Below, piece after piece: positions 9,133-18,624 of a stretch of 64,000 nt of DNA. The position numbers were made by a program, and so were the translations under genes. The stretch spans positions 1 to 64,000 of the forward strand of contig CAYRAM010000008.1 in the NCBI GenBank assembly GCA_964422295.1. Reading direction: 5' to 3'. Source of the stretch: UBA12191 sp964422295. GTDB lineage: Bacteria > Planctomycetota > UBA8108 > UBA1146. Every line of letters begins with the position of its first letter. Position 1 is the stretch's first letter. The notes below the pieces were generated by a model that saw only the letters and a list, made by a program, of their open reading frames with translations, ran no database searches and was not told the origin of the DNA.

Positions 9133-10370
9133 ATCCCACAGAGTTGAAGAAGCCGATCCAAGTCATGAAATTTGGTGGCACCAGCGTGGCCTCTCCATCG
9201 CTGATCCAAAATGCCGCCAACCGCATCGCGGAAAGACGAGATTCAGGGGTCCATGTGGTGTGCGTCGTCTCCGCCATGGGCGATACCACCGACAATCTGC
9301 TTTCTCTGGCGCGGGAGATTTCCCGGCACCCTCCCAACCGTGAACTGGACGTGCTCTTGTCTGCGGGAGAAGTGCAATCGATGGCTCTCCTGTCGATGGC
9401 GCTTCATGAAAAGGGGATCCCAGCCCGGTCCTTCACCGGATCCCAAGGCGGCATCCGCACCGATACCCAACATTCCGAAGCGAAGATATTGCACATCGAT
9501 CCCGATCGGATCGTCTCCGCTCTCGCCAATGATGAAGTTGTGGTGCTCGCTGGTTTTCAAGGCCACGACGAACAGGATGAGATCACCACCCTCGGTCGTG
9601 GCGGCTCCGATACCAGTGCAGTGGCGATGGCGGCCGTGCTCGGAGCGGAAGTTTGTGAAATCCTGACTGATGTCAATGGCGTCTTTACCGCTGATCCAAG
9701 AATCGTCGATGGAGCCCATCAAATCAAATCACTCGGCTACGATGAGATGCTGGAGATGGCCAACCTAGGAGCCAAGGTACTCCACGGGCGATCGGTCGAA
9801 TTGGCCCGGCGATTCCGAGTTCCATTGGTCGTTGCTTCTGCGACGCAAAACACACCCGGGACGCGAATCACCAGAAATGAGGACGATATGGAAAAGGTCG
9901 AAATCCGAGCTGTCACTGACGATCGCAATGTTAAAAAAATATCGCTATTGTCGGTTCCCGACACTCCTGGTGTCGCTGCCAGAATCTTCGGCGTCCTCGG
10001 CGAACTGGGTGTCAATGTCCGGCTCATCGTCCAGGCCCAAAGCCATGCAGGAAACAACGACATCACCTTTGTCGTTCCTGGAGATACTCACTTCGATGAT
10101 CACCAATTGAAAGAATTGGTAAAGCAGGTCGGTGGTGAGAACTGGATTGTCGATGAGCGAATCGCGCTACTAAACATCATCGGCGAAGGCATCTCTCGGG
10201 AGCCAGGAATCGCCGGAACCATCTTCAAAATTTTGGCGGATCAACAGATCAACCTCGATCTGATTTCCAGTTCCAATCTCGTCATCACCTGTGTGGTTTC
10301 CGAGGAAGACCTCGTTCGGGGAACACGTGCTCTCCATGAAGGATTGATCGAAACCGACGCTGCTTCCTGA
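9129..10370 (+). CDS. lysC: Aspartate kinase
   Basis: A 413-residue aspartokinase that phosphorylates aspartate, the committed step for lysine, threonine and methionine. KFGGTS lies at residues 14-19, TLGRGGSDTSAVAMAA in the nucleotide-binding region, and two ACT domains occupy roughly the last 150 residues, giving allosteric control by end products. The length matches monofunctional class aspartokinases. The ATG at 9129 lies in an ATGA overlap with thrB, preceded by GGAGG at 9117-9121; a GTG 15 bases earlier is a less likely start. It closes the operon, so the first and third to fifth steps from aspartate to threonine are encoded together; the asd gene is not in the window. Confidence 0.97.
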   Translation: MNPTELKKPIQVMKFGGTSVASPSLIQNAANRIAERRDSGVHVVCVVSAMGDTTDNLLSLAREISRHPPNRELDVLLSAGEVQSMALLSMALHEKGIPARSFTGSQGGIRTDTQHSEAKILHIDPDRIVSALANDEVVVLAGFQGHDEQDEITTLGRGGSDTSAVAMAAVLGAEVCEILTDVNGVFTADPRIVDGAHQIKSLGYDEMLEMANLGAKVLHGRSVELARRFRVPLVVASATQNTPGTRITRNEDDMEKVEIRAVTDDRNVKKISLLSVPDTPGVAARIFGVLGELGVNVRLIVQAQSHAGNNDITFVVPGDTHFDDHQLKELVKQVGGENWIVDERIALLNIIGEGISREPGIAGTIFKILADQQINLDLISSSNLVITCVVSEEDLVRGTRALHEGLIETDAAS

Positions 10371-10431
10371 ATACCTGCCGTGCTGCACGTCGAGAACAAC
10401 ACGGAAGAATTCAGCTGTTCGTTGCAATTCT

Positions 10432-13332
10432 TCAGGGACTATCTGTGTACTCCTGCACCGGTGGACACGAGCAGATCAGGTTACGGTCACCGTAAGCCTG
10501 GTCGATCCTGGCGACTGCGGGCCAGAACTTGTTGGTGCGGGTGTGAGTGCTGGGGAATACCGCATCCTCACGGGAGTAGGGTCGATCCCACTCTTCCGCA
10601 ATCACGCTCGCTGCCGTGTGTGGTGCATTGCAGAGGGGATTGTTGTCCGCAGGAAGATCACCGGTCTGAACCGATTTTGCTTCTGCATGAATCCCACGCA
10701 ACGCTTCGATGAATCGATCAAGTTCTTTCTTCGGTTCACTCTCCGTTGGCTCGACCATCAGCGTCCCCGCCACCGGCCATGACATCGTCGGGGCATGGAA
10801 GCCGTAATCGATAAGTCGTTTGGCAACATCGTCAACCGTGATTCCCGCTTCCGATTTCAGCACCCTCGTATCAACGATGCACTCGTGAGCAACGAGACCC
10901 TTTTCACCTTTGTAGAGAATCGGATAGAGATCTTCCAAGGAAGTAGCAAGGTAGTTCGCAGAGAGGATGGCGATACGGGTGGCATGTACCAAACCATTTG
11001 TCCCCATCATGCGGATGTAGGCGTAACTGATCGGCAGGATCGTTGCACTGCCGAAGGGAGCGGCTGAGATCGCTCCAATCCCCTGATCTCCACCGGTATT
11101 GCGCAACGGATGCGATGGAAGAAATGGTGACAGGTGTTCCGCAACCCCGATGGGACCGACACCAGGGCCTCCCCCGCCGTGAGGAATACAAAAGGTTTTG
11201 TGGAGATTCAGATGGCAGACATCTGCACCGAAATCTCCGGGTCTGCAGATTCCGACCATGGCATTCATGTTGGCACCGTCGAGATAAACCTGGCCGCCCG
11301 CTTCGTGGATCACATCACAAACATCCCGGATCGCCGTTTCGAAGACCCCATGTGTCGATGGATATGTCACCATCAATGCTGAGAGGTCTTCCTTGTGACT
11401 CTCAACTTTCGCTTTCAAGTCATCCAAGTCGATGTTTCCGTCATCGTCACAACCGACCACCACAACTTTCATGCCCGCCATGATTGCGCTTGCAGGATTG
11501 GTGCCGTGGGCGGACTGGGGAATGATGCAGACATCACGGTGACCTTCACCACGGGAATTGTGATAGGCACGGATCACCATCAAGCCTGAATATTCACCTT
11601 GGGAGCCAGCATTTGGCATCATCGTAACCCGATCAAATCCGGTTATCTCCGAGAGCCATTGATCAAGGCGATCGATCAGAACCTGATATCCCTTGGTTTG
11701 CTCCTCCGGAGCAAACGGGTGCAAATCTGCAAAGCCAGGATGGAAGATCGGGAACATCTCTGCGGCAGCATTCAACTTCATCGTGCAAGAGCCCAGGGGG
11801 ATCATCGCCGTATTGAGTGCGAGATCCCGGGATTCCAAAGCATGCATGTAGCGCATCAACTCAGTCTCGCTGCGGTAGGAATGAAACACCGGGTGCTCCA
11901 AATATGCGCTCTTGCGTGAATGGATCTCCGGCAATTCCAAATTGACCGAGTTTGCCAATCGATCGAGGTCGACAGACCCTGCTGTCGCTCCGAAAATCTC
12001 CAGAATCGAAATCAGATCTTCTCGCAGAGTTGTTTCGTCGACCGTGACTCCGATAGATCCATCCTCGTAGTGGCGAAAGTTTCTTTTTGCTGCGCTACTG
12101 CGATTCCGCACTTCGGTGACACTCAAATTCACGGGCATCACCTTGACGGTATCAAAGCGTACTGCCTCCGGAACTTCATGCCCGAGATCAGACAATCCCC
12201 TCGCAAGAATCTCAGTCTGCAAGCGCACCTTGCCTGCAATTCTTTTTAAGCCTTCCGGTCCGTGGTGAACGGCATACATGCCTGCGCAAACTGCCAACAG
12301 AACCTGGGCAGTACAAATGTTGCTTGTCGCTTTATCTCGACGAATGTGTTGCTCGCGAGTTTGCAGCGCCAATCGCAACGCTTCTTTCCCATCGGCATCC
12401 TTGGAGACCCCGACCAATCGACCGGGCAGTTGCCTCTGATGCTTTTCCAAAGTGGCGAGATAGGCAGCATGGGGACCACCAAAGCCCATCGGTATCCCGA
12501 AACGCTGGGTAGAGCCGATGACAACATCCGCTCCCATTTCTCCGGGAGGAGTCAACAAAGCCAGAGAAAGTGGATCTGCTGCGACCACTGCCATCGCCCC
12601 AACCTCATGGGCCCTGTCACTGATTCCGCTAAGATCGACCACTCTGCCATCGGTATCGGGGTATTGGACCAACACTCCAAAGCATCGTGCAGGAAACGTG
12701 AAATCCTCGTGGTCACCGACAACGATCTCTATTCCCAAAGGCTCCGCCCTCGATTGGACAATCTCGATCGTCTGTGGATGACACCTCTCTGAAACAAAAA
12801 AGAGATCGCAATCCTTTCCCCGACGAGCCTTGTCCTGAATGCGATGGCACATCGTCATCGCTTCGGCAGCGGCAGTCCCTTCATCGAGCATCGAGGCATT
12901 GGCGACCTCCATTGCCGAGAGGTCACAAACCATCGTCTGGAAATTCAACAGTGCTTCAAGTCGGCCTTGGCTGATCTCTGGTTGGTAGGGAGTGTAGGCA
13001 GTGTACCAACCCGGTGATTCGAGGATTCCCCTCTGAATTGCGGGTGGAGTAATGCAGTCATGATATCCGGTTCCGATATGTGATCTGAAGCGCTCATTGC
13101 TCGCTGCCAGATCGCGCAGTTCCTTGAGCACCTCCGCTTCCGTTGCCGGATCAGGAAGTGATAAATCCTTGCCGAGTCTGATCGAATCGGGAACTGCACG
13201 ATCGATCAGGCTCTCCAGTGAATCGACCCCGATGACCTTGAGCATCTCTGAAATATCAGCATCCTTCGGCCCGACGTGTCGATCCCTGAATAGATCTCCC
13301 GAATCCAGAAGTCGGCTCATGCGATCTGTCAT
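10432..13332 (-). CDS. gcvP: Glycine dehydrogenase (decarboxylating), P protein
   Basis: A 966-residue full-length P protein of the glycine cleavage system. It decarboxylates glycine on PLP and passes the aminomethyl group to lipoylated H protein. The two homologous halves are fused, as in E. coli and mitochondria. The PLP lysine is K712 in LHKTFCIPHGGGGPG. Other family blocks include FRDRHVGP near the start and CTMKLNAAAEM at the beginning of the second half. The start has GGAGG 5 bases upstream. gcvT and gcvH are not in the window. A glycine riboswitch was looked for upstream and not recognised; a 15-base palindrome at 13370-13384 is the only structure noted there. Confidence 0.97.
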   Translation of the reverse strand: MTDRMSRLLDSGDLFRDRHVGPKDADISEMLKVIGVDSLESLIDRAVPDSIRLGKDLSLPDPATEAEVLKELRDLAASNERFRSHIGTGYHDCITPPAIQRGILESPGWYTAYTPYQPEISQGRLEALLNFQTMVCDLSAMEVANASMLDEGTAAAEAMTMCHRIQDKARRGKDCDLFFVSERCHPQTIEIVQSRAEPLGIEIVVGDHEDFTFPARCFGVLVQYPDTDGRVVDLSGISDRAHEVGAMAVVAADPLSLALLTPPGEMGADVVIGSTQRFGIPMGFGGPHAAYLATLEKHQRQLPGRLVGVSKDADGKEALRLALQTREQHIRRDKATSNICTAQVLLAVCAGMYAVHHGPEGLKRIAGKVRLQTEILARGLSDLGHEVPEAVRFDTVKVMPVNLSVTEVRNRSSAAKRNFRHYEDGSIGVTVDETTLREDLISILEIFGATAGSVDLDRLANSVNLELPEIHSRKSAYLEHPVFHSYRSETELMRYMHALESRDLALNTAMIPLGSCTMKLNAAAEMFPIFHPGFADLHPFAPEEQTKGYQVLIDRLDQWLSEITGFDRVTMMPNAGSQGEYSGLMVIRAYHNSRGEGHRDVCIIPQSAHGTNPASAIMAGMKVVVVGCDDDGNIDLDDLKAKVESHKEDLSALMVTYPSTHGVFETAIRDVCDVIHEAGGQVYLDGANMNAMVGICRPGDFGADVCHLNLHKTFCIPHGGGGPGVGPIGVAEHLSPFLPSHPLRNTGGDQGIGAISAAPFGSATILPISYAYIRMMGTNGLVHATRIAILSANYLATSLEDLYPILYKGEKGLVAHECIVDTRVLKSEAGITVDDVAKRLIDYGFHAPTMSWPVAGTLMVEPTESEPKKELDRFIEALRGIHAEAKSVQTGDLPADNNPLCNAPHTAASVIAEEWDRPYSREDAVFPSTHTRTNKFWPAVARIDQAYGDRNLICSCPPVQEYTDSP

Positions 13333-13559
13333 TCAATCCTCCGGCTTTCCACAGCACCTGAAACTCAAAGCCTGAACTTCAGGCCAGAATCCGGTGTTCT
13401 ACTACACTCATGATACAAGTTACCAGCCCGCCTTTCTTCGGCAACCGAACCGAAGATTGAACAGTGGCATCCCAGGTCGCTGAAGGCTTTAATGCCCGCT
13501 CAAATCGAAAATTGGGGAGTTGTGGTACTGCAGCGAATCCCCCAGGTGGAGGAACAGTC

Positions 13560-15197
13560 ATGGAAAATCAAATTTTCAGCCCCGGAACCCCGGATAATGA
13601 ACCGATCCTCGATTACGCACCAGGTTCCGCTGAACGCACCTCTCTGGAAGCTCGCCTCGATTCGATGGCGGGAGAGATTCCTGAAATTCCATGTATCGTC
13701 GGGGGGGAAGCGGTATTCACCGGAGAAATCCGTGAACAGTTCTCTCCCCATGATCGCAATCATGTCATTGCCCGTTGGCACTGCGCCACCCCGGAAGTTG
13801 TTCAACAAGCCGTTGAGGCAGCGCAACTTGCGTGGAAGGAATGGTCCGCCGTTTCACAACAGGTTCGCTCTGCAGTGATGGAGCGGGCAGCTGTCCTTTT
13901 GCAAGGAAGTCATTGGCGCAATGAAATCAATGCTTCAACGATGTTGGGCCAATCAAAAACGGTGTTCCAATCTGAAATCGATGCCGCCTGTGAACTCATC
14001 GATTTTTTCCGCTTCAACAACTTTTACGCCCTCGAACAAATCCCGCGGGAACAGCCACCCATCAACCCTCCCGGGATTTGGAACCATGTCGATCACCGCC
14101 CCCTTGAAGGGTACGTCTACGCTGTGACACCTTTCAATTTTACATCGATCGCAGCGAACCTCTGCTGTGCGCCTGCCCTGATGGGAAACACTGTAGTTTG
14201 GAAACCTTCCGAGCACTCCGTCCTCTCCAATTGGGTGTCGATGAGACTCCTCGAAGAAGCAGGACTTCCCCCCGGGGTGATCAATTTCGTACCAGGGGAC
14301 CCGGTCGCAGTGACTCGGGAAGCAATTTCCTCGGTCGACTTCGCCGGAATTCACTACACCGGTTCGACGCAGATCTTTCGCCAGTTGTGGCAGCAGATCG
14401 CAGGGAATCTCGAAAACTATCGCAACTACCCGAGGATCGTAGGTGAAACCGGCGGCAAGGATTTCATCTTTGCCCATCCCAGTGCTCACCTCGAAGCCTT
14501 GAATGCAGCGGCCATCCGTGGAGCCTTTGAGTACCAGGGACAAAAGTGCTCCGCCGCAAGCCGCATGTATGCCCCCAAGAGCCTTTGGCCTCAATTGAAG
14601 GAGTCTCTGGTGGAAACCACCCGATCGATTCCGATGGGTGACGTACGCGACTTCAGCAACTTCATGGGAGCGGTCATCCATCAGGGAGCATTTGAGCGCA
14701 ACCGCAATGCCATCGAGCGTGCACGTGAGAATCCCGACTGCGAAGTCATCTGCGGAGGTGAATGCGACGATTCGAAAGGATGGTTTGTCAGTCCGACCAT
14801 CATCGAATGTCAAAATCCAAAATCTGAAACGATGGAAACGGAACTGTTCGGGCCTGTTTTGTCAGTGCATGTGTATGACGATGCTCAGATTGATGAAACT
14901 CTCGAACTTGTCGACTCAACCAGTCCTTATGCACTGACCGGCGCTGTCTTCTCTTCAGACCGAGTCGCAGCTGACAAAATTTCACAGCGATTGCGTTACA
15001 GCGCAGGCAATTTCTATATCAATGACAAGCCCACCGGGGCGGTCGTGGGTCAGCAGCCTTTCGGTGGCGCTCGCGCTTCCGGGACCGATGACAAAGCAGG
15101 GTCAGCACTGAATCTGCTGCGCTGGATCGCCCCCCGGACCGTCAAGGAAAACCTTTCTCCGCCGACCGATCACCGCTATCCACATATGGCTCCCTGA
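13560..15197 (+). CDS. rocA: L-glutamate gamma-semialdehyde (1-pyrroline-5-carboxylate) dehydrogenase
   Basis: A 545-residue aldehyde dehydrogenase that oxidises glutamate semialdehyde, from proline or arginine breakdown, to glutamate with NAD+. The general base E296 (IVGETGGKDF) and the catalytic C330 (YQGQKCSAASR) are present, as is the C-terminal QQPFGGARASGTDDKAG typical of this subfamily. The length and sequence style resemble the single-domain eukaryote/Thermus-like enzymes rather than the PutA fusion. The start is set by GGAGGAA 5 bases before ATG 13560. No proline dehydrogenase gene is adjacent. It diverges from gcvP. Confidence 0.94.
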   Translation: MENQIFSPGTPDNEPILDYAPGSAERTSLEARLDSMAGEIPEIPCIVGGEAVFTGEIREQFSPHDRNHVIARWHCATPEVVQQAVEAAQLAWKEWSAVSQQVRSAVMERAAVLLQGSHWRNEINASTMLGQSKTVFQSEIDAACELIDFFRFNNFYALEQIPREQPPINPPGIWNHVDHRPLEGYVYAVTPFNFTSIAANLCCAPALMGNTVVWKPSEHSVLSNWVSMRLLEEAGLPPGVINFVPGDPVAVTREAISSVDFAGIHYTGSTQIFRQLWQQIAGNLENYRNYPRIVGETGGKDFIFAHPSAHLEALNAAAIRGAFEYQGQKCSAASRMYAPKSLWPQLKESLVETTRSIPMGDVRDFSNFMGAVIHQGAFERNRNAIERARENPDCEVICGGECDDSKGWFVSPTIIECQNPKSETMETELFGPVLSVHVYDDAQIDETLELVDSTSPYALTGAVFSSDRVAADKISQRLRYSAGNFYINDKPTGAVVGQQPFGGARASGTDDKAGSALNLLRWIAPRTVKENLSPPTDHRYPHMAP

Positions 15198-15283
15198 TTT
15201 TCGCGGTGGAGAGCGAGGAATTCGCTTCAAAGTGTACTTTGCAGCATTCGGGTTCAGATGGACGAAAGAAGGCGGACGGGCCC

Positions 15284-15309
15284 AATAAAGGACCTATGCG
15301 TCCATTATT
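15284..15309. promoter_or_regulatory. Imperfect palindrome upstream of the Rrf2 gene, possible operator
   Basis: AATAAAGGAC (15284-15293) and GTCCATTATT (15300-15309) form an inverted repeat with one mismatch around a 6-base spacer, 134 bases before the regulator start. It has no T-run, so it is not a terminator. Rrf2 regulators bind palindromes and often control their own gene, which makes an operator a fair guess. Confidence 0.3.
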
Positions 15310-15443
15310 GTCGTTATATTTCCCCCCCTCCACACCAGAAGTCCGTTACCCGACGGGGCCAGCGGTGTAATTAGTGGTGTGTAGCCAGATCTCCTTCGGA
15401 GATTTGCCAGCGATCTTCTCCTATGCCCGTTGAAGGTAACCCG

Positions 15444-15950
15444 ATGACTCACTTGTATTCCCGTGGAATTGAGTACGCCCTCCGCTGCCTGCAACTGATG
15501 GCCCAAAATCCGGCAATTCCCAGAACCGTGGTAGATCTGTGTGAAGAGGCAAAACTGCCGGAACATTTCACACGCAAGATGCTGCAACCTCTGGTTCGTG
15601 CAGGTTACCTGAAAAGCAACCGCGGCCCGGGTGGCGGGTTTGTATTTGCGGTTCCCCCAGACGAAATCACCCTGAAAAATGTGGTCGAGGGCATCGAAGG
15701 AAAAGCGCGCAAGAAGTACTGCCTTCTCGGCGGCAGTGCACCTCTCCCACTCGAAGAAAAATGGACTGAAATCTGGGACCTCTCAGAAAAGTTGTTGGAG
15801 TCGACGACAATTGCTGAGTTGACCAGAGGTTGGGATGGGACCGATCGACCTGAGAGTGCACAAAACCGCGACACCTCTTCACTCGAGGCACAAGGTCAAG
15901 AGCACACGACGATTCGAGGAAGGCGATATCTGCCTCGCAGCCAGACCTGA
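15444..15950 (+). CDS. Rrf2-family transcriptional regulator
   Basis: A 168-residue protein with an Rrf2-type winged helix. It opens with MTHLYSRGIEYALRCLQLMA, followed by the recognition-helix region FTRKMLQPLVRAGYLKSNRGPGGGF. Regulators of this family sense iron-sulfur status, nitric oxide or cysteine supply. This one keeps only one cysteine (YCLLGG) where IscR and NsrR have a three-cysteine Fe-S ligand set, so an Fe-S cluster of the usual kind is unlikely. The ATG at 15444 has GAAGG 7-8 bases upstream and fits the family start better than the ATG at 15423. The last 40 residues are unusually long and basic. Its targets are not evident. Confidence 0.9.
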   Translation: MTHLYSRGIEYALRCLQLMAQNPAIPRTVVDLCEEAKLPEHFTRKMLQPLVRAGYLKSNRGPGGGFVFAVPPDEITLKNVVEGIEGKARKKYCLLGGSAPLPLEEKWTEIWDLSEKLLESTTIAELTRGWDGTDRPESAQNRDTSSLEAQGQEHTTIRGRRYLPRSQT

Positions 15951-16041
15951 GTCCGCTTGCCTTTCGCATCCAAATCGCTCATTTGCCCACCGGCTGATCG
16001 TTGGCTGCAACAAGACTGAATTGATCTCGCCGATCCCTGCC

Positions 16042-17064
16042 TCACTGACCGGCAGTGGGCTCCTGGATCCCTTCTCGCAGCAAATCCACCATGCGAACGA
16101 TTCCTCGCGGCTTTCGATCGTCACCGAGAACCACCAGAGAGGTGATCCGATTCTCTCGCATGAGACCCAGTGCTTCAGCAGCCAGGCTCTCTGCTGCGAT
16201 GGTGACTGGAACGGTCGTCTCCATCCCAGCTCTGCGACTGCTCGCCCAAGCTTGTTGAACAGTGAGTTGCAATGGGGAATCACACTGAGTGAGTAACCTG
16301 CGAAGGTCCCCATCCGTAAATACGCCCTTGAACTCGCCTGGTTCGTCGACCACACACGCCAGCCCCAACCCTTTGCTGTTCATCTCTACCAAAAGATCTG
16401 GCACTGAGGCGCTTTCTTCGACGACGGGTAATTGGTCCCCTTCGTGAAGCAAATCTTCACAACGAACCAGCAGATTGCGACCCAATGATCCTTCTGGATG
16501 GAAGCGGGCAAACTCCTCTTCCGTAAATCCTCGTGCATCGAGGACGCTCATCGCAAGGGCATCCGCCACTGCCAATTGCATTACCGCACTGGTCGTGGGT
16601 GCCAGCGAAAGGGGTCCTGCTTCTCCGATGACGGGAATCTGTACGACGACACTACTCAATCTGGCTGCGGGAGAATCCATGGTTTCACAGACACTGATGA
16701 TTTCGCCACCAACGCGTCGAAAGTGCTTGAGAAAGCGAACCAACTCTTCTGTATGACCGCTCTTTGAGAGTGCGAGAAGGACGTCGCCTTGCCCCACTAC
16801 ACCCAAATCTCCGTGCAGGGCTTCGATGGGATGAAGGAAGAGTGCCGGTGTCCCTGTACTCGCGAGGGTTCCCGCTACCTTCTGCGCGATGCTGCCACTT
16901 TTTCCAACCCCCGATACGAACACCCTGCCAGTGGTCGATGCCAGTAAGCTGACCGCCGCTTCGAAATCGGAACCCAGGGACTTTGCCAGGGATTCGAGGG
17001 CCCTGGCCTCCTGCTCGATCACCTCACGGCCTATTTGAAGGCAGTCTGACACGTCGATCCTCAT
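16042..17064 (-). CDS. kdsD: Arabinose-5-phosphate isomerase (KpsF/KdsD family)
   Basis: A 340-residue sugar isomerase that interconverts ribulose-5-phosphate and arabinose-5-phosphate, the first step to Kdo of lipopolysaccharide. A SIS domain (about 40-175) contains SGVGKSGSIAQKVAGTLASTGTP, HPIEALHGDLG and SLAPTTS; a pair of CBS domains follows (about 205-335), ending with GIFTDGDLRRLL-like and VVRMVDLLREGI-like blocks (seen here as GVFTDGDLRRLL and GIVRMVDLLREG). The start at 17064 gives the same spacing to GKSG as E. coli KdsD; upstream ATGs at 17094 and a longer frame to 17133 are alternatives. Its presence implies an outer membrane with Kdo-containing glycolipid, an inference from the pathway. 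Confidence 0.92.
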   Translation of the reverse strand: MRIDVSDCLQIGREVIEQEARALESLAKSLGSDFEAAVSLLASTTGRVFVSGVGKSGSIAQKVAGTLASTGTPALFLHPIEALHGDLGVVGQGDVLLALSKSGHTEELVRFLKHFRRVGGEIISVCETMDSPAARLSSVVVQIPVIGEAGPLSLAPTTSAVMQLAVADALAMSVLDARGFTEEEFARFHPEGSLGRNLLVRCEDLLHEGDQLPVVEESASVPDLLVEMNSKGLGLACVVDEPGEFKGVFTDGDLRRLLTQCDSPLQLTVQQAWASSRRAGMETTVPVTIAAESLAAEALGLMRENRITSLVVLGDDRKPRGIVRMVDLLREGIQEPTAGQ

Positions 17065-17215
17065 TTCCTGGACCCGCCTGATGGCAAGGGTCATGCAGCC
17101 CCTCATTGGATACAAAAATAGCCCCAATATCACCCGGAAAGACAGAAAAAGGGCCTTAAGTCCGGCGTAAATCGTGTCGATCTATCACTAGGTGCAGAAT
17201 TTTCCCGGAGGACCG

Positions 17216-17566
17216 ATGGCCACAGACAAAAACCCCGAAGCACTCGGAGATGGCACAAGCTCCCCCGCCAAGCCTGATGAATCTCCCAGCCGGGAGCAGC
17301 AGTGGCGCGAAATCGTCGATAACCCGCCCCAGATCTTGCCGGTCGAGACGACACCTATACCGAATCCAGGACTCAGTAACGAAACCCAAGTCGCGGCAGA
17401 TGCATCGCAAGTCATTCCTGGTGCCCAGGAAGAATCTTCTGAGATATCTCATGTCAGGCGCTGGGGACTGATTCTGCTTGTCACCGCATTGTTGATATTG
17501 CTGGGGCAAGGGGTCGCCGGAGATCCCAGTGCGCCCGGCAATGTTGGTGACGTACTTCAACGCTGA
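17216..17566 (+). CDS. Small membrane protein, hypothetical
   Basis: A 116-residue protein with GGAGG 5 bases upstream of its ATG. Residues 1-80 are hydrophilic and rich in Pro, Ser and Glu with no predicted fold. One transmembrane helix sits at about 85-101 (LILLVTALLILLGQGVAG), leaving a short tail. No family is recognised. It diverges from kdsD and is followed 100 bases later by the VWA protein gene, with no terminator seen between, so the two may be co-transcribed. Confidence 0.65.
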   Translation: MATDKNPEALGDGTSSPAKPDESPSREQQWREIVDNPPQILPVETTPIPNPGLSNETQVAADASQVIPGAQEESSEISHVRRWGLILLVTALLILLGQGVAGDPSAPGNVGDVLQR

Positions 17567-17669
17567 TCTGAATCTGACTTGGGTGAACTCGCCCACGGGA
17601 AGAGCCCGCCTTCGCCGCCGAATACAACAACCTGCTTGAGCAGGAATGTATTGGGCTGGAAGGACATTT

Positions 17670-18353
17670 ATGAGGTTTCTATTTAGCGCTCTCTTCGTGG
17701 CAATTTGCCTTACTTCGGCAGTCGACGGTCGATCCAGTTTTCCTCTCGACCTTCCCACTGGAGGCCGGGGAGCAAATGAGGCTGAAGAAGATCCCCTGGA
17801 GACCATTGAGTTTTATGGCGCAGAATTTGAGGGGGATGCCTTCATGTTTGTCATTGATGTTTCAGGATCGATGGCGTGGGGCGGGAGACTTGAGAATGCC
17901 AAGGAAGAATTGGTTCAAGCTCTGATGAGCCTTTCTTCCAGTGCCGAATTTGGCATTGTGGCATTCAACTCCGGATTGTCTGAATACAGCACTGTAATGC
18001 AGAGGGCCACAAATGCGATCAAAGCATCCGGTGCCGCTTGGGTGCACTCCTTGAGTGCCTATGGGGGTACTTGCATCGATATTGGGACCATTCATGGACT
18101 CTCGATTTTGAGAACATCTTCAAAGAATCCCGATCAGAAAAAGTTGATACTCCTGGGAGATGGTGCCCAAGGCTGCAGCATGACCCCTCCAGCAGAAGCT
18201 CATGAACAAGTCATCAATGACATTACCTTTGCAAATTGGGAAAGGGTGTCCATCGATACGATTTTCGTGGGAGGAAACTACATCTTGGCAGAACTCCTGT
18301 TCCAGGCGATTGCCGACAACAATGACGGAGCCTTCCGAATCGTGAATCACTAA
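17670..18353 (+). CDS. Secreted von Willebrand factor A domain protein
   Basis: A 227-residue protein with a signal peptide (residues 1-20, MRFLFSALFVAICLTSAVDG) and one VWA domain filling the rest. The metal-ion-dependent adhesion site is intact: D63-x-S65-x-S67 in VIDVSGSM, a threonine in the SAYGGTCIDIG loop and an aspartate in LLGDGAQGC. VWA domains bind protein partners through the metal. The ATG at 17670 is preceded by GGAAGGAC; an in-frame ATG 24 bases earlier would put charged residues before the signal. A strong terminator follows. Partner and role are unknown. Confidence 0.85.
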   Translation: MRFLFSALFVAICLTSAVDGRSSFPLDLPTGGRGANEAEEDPLETIEFYGAEFEGDAFMFVIDVSGSMAWGGRLENAKEELVQALMSLSSSAEFGIVAFNSGLSEYSTVMQRATNAIKASGAAWVHSLSAYGGTCIDIGTIHGLSILRTSSKNPDQKKLILLGDGAQGCSMTPPAEAHEQVINDITFANWERVSIDTIFVGGNYILAELLFQAIADNNDGAFRIVNH

Positions 18354-18379
18354 CCCGGGCCGGGAGAAATCAACTGAAG

Positions 18380-18419
18380 TGGAGATGCACCCAATCCTTG
18401 GGTGCATCTCCATTTTTTT
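18380..18419 (+). terminator. Rho-independent terminator after the VWA gene
   Basis: A 15-bp perfect stem (18380-18394 with 18398-18412) closes a 3-base loop and is followed by seven T. It lies 27 bases past the VWA stop codon. Confidence 0.95.
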
Positions 18420-18624
18420 GGGAAATCATCCCGAGCTTGAATCGTCCGTGTCGCTGTCCACGTGCCAACAGCACCTCTGGAGATTGCCTATCACGCCGGT
18501 CACCCGGGGAACCACCTTCCCTCAGGATGTCCTTCAAAAATCTGCTATCCTCACCATCCTTATCTCGGCCCGCCCGGGAAGCCGGATTCGATCAGAATTC
18601 CAGGATCAGGAAAGGACTTCAGTG

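Noticed and set aside
10404..10433. Inverted repeat GAAGAATT/AATTCTTC between lysC and gcvP
   Set aside because: AT-rich 8-bp stem with a 14-base loop and no T-run; too weak to call a terminator.
13333..13440. Glycine riboswitch upstream of gcvP
   Set aside because: Looked for because of the gene; conserved aptamer cores were not seen, only a 15-base palindrome at 13370-13384.
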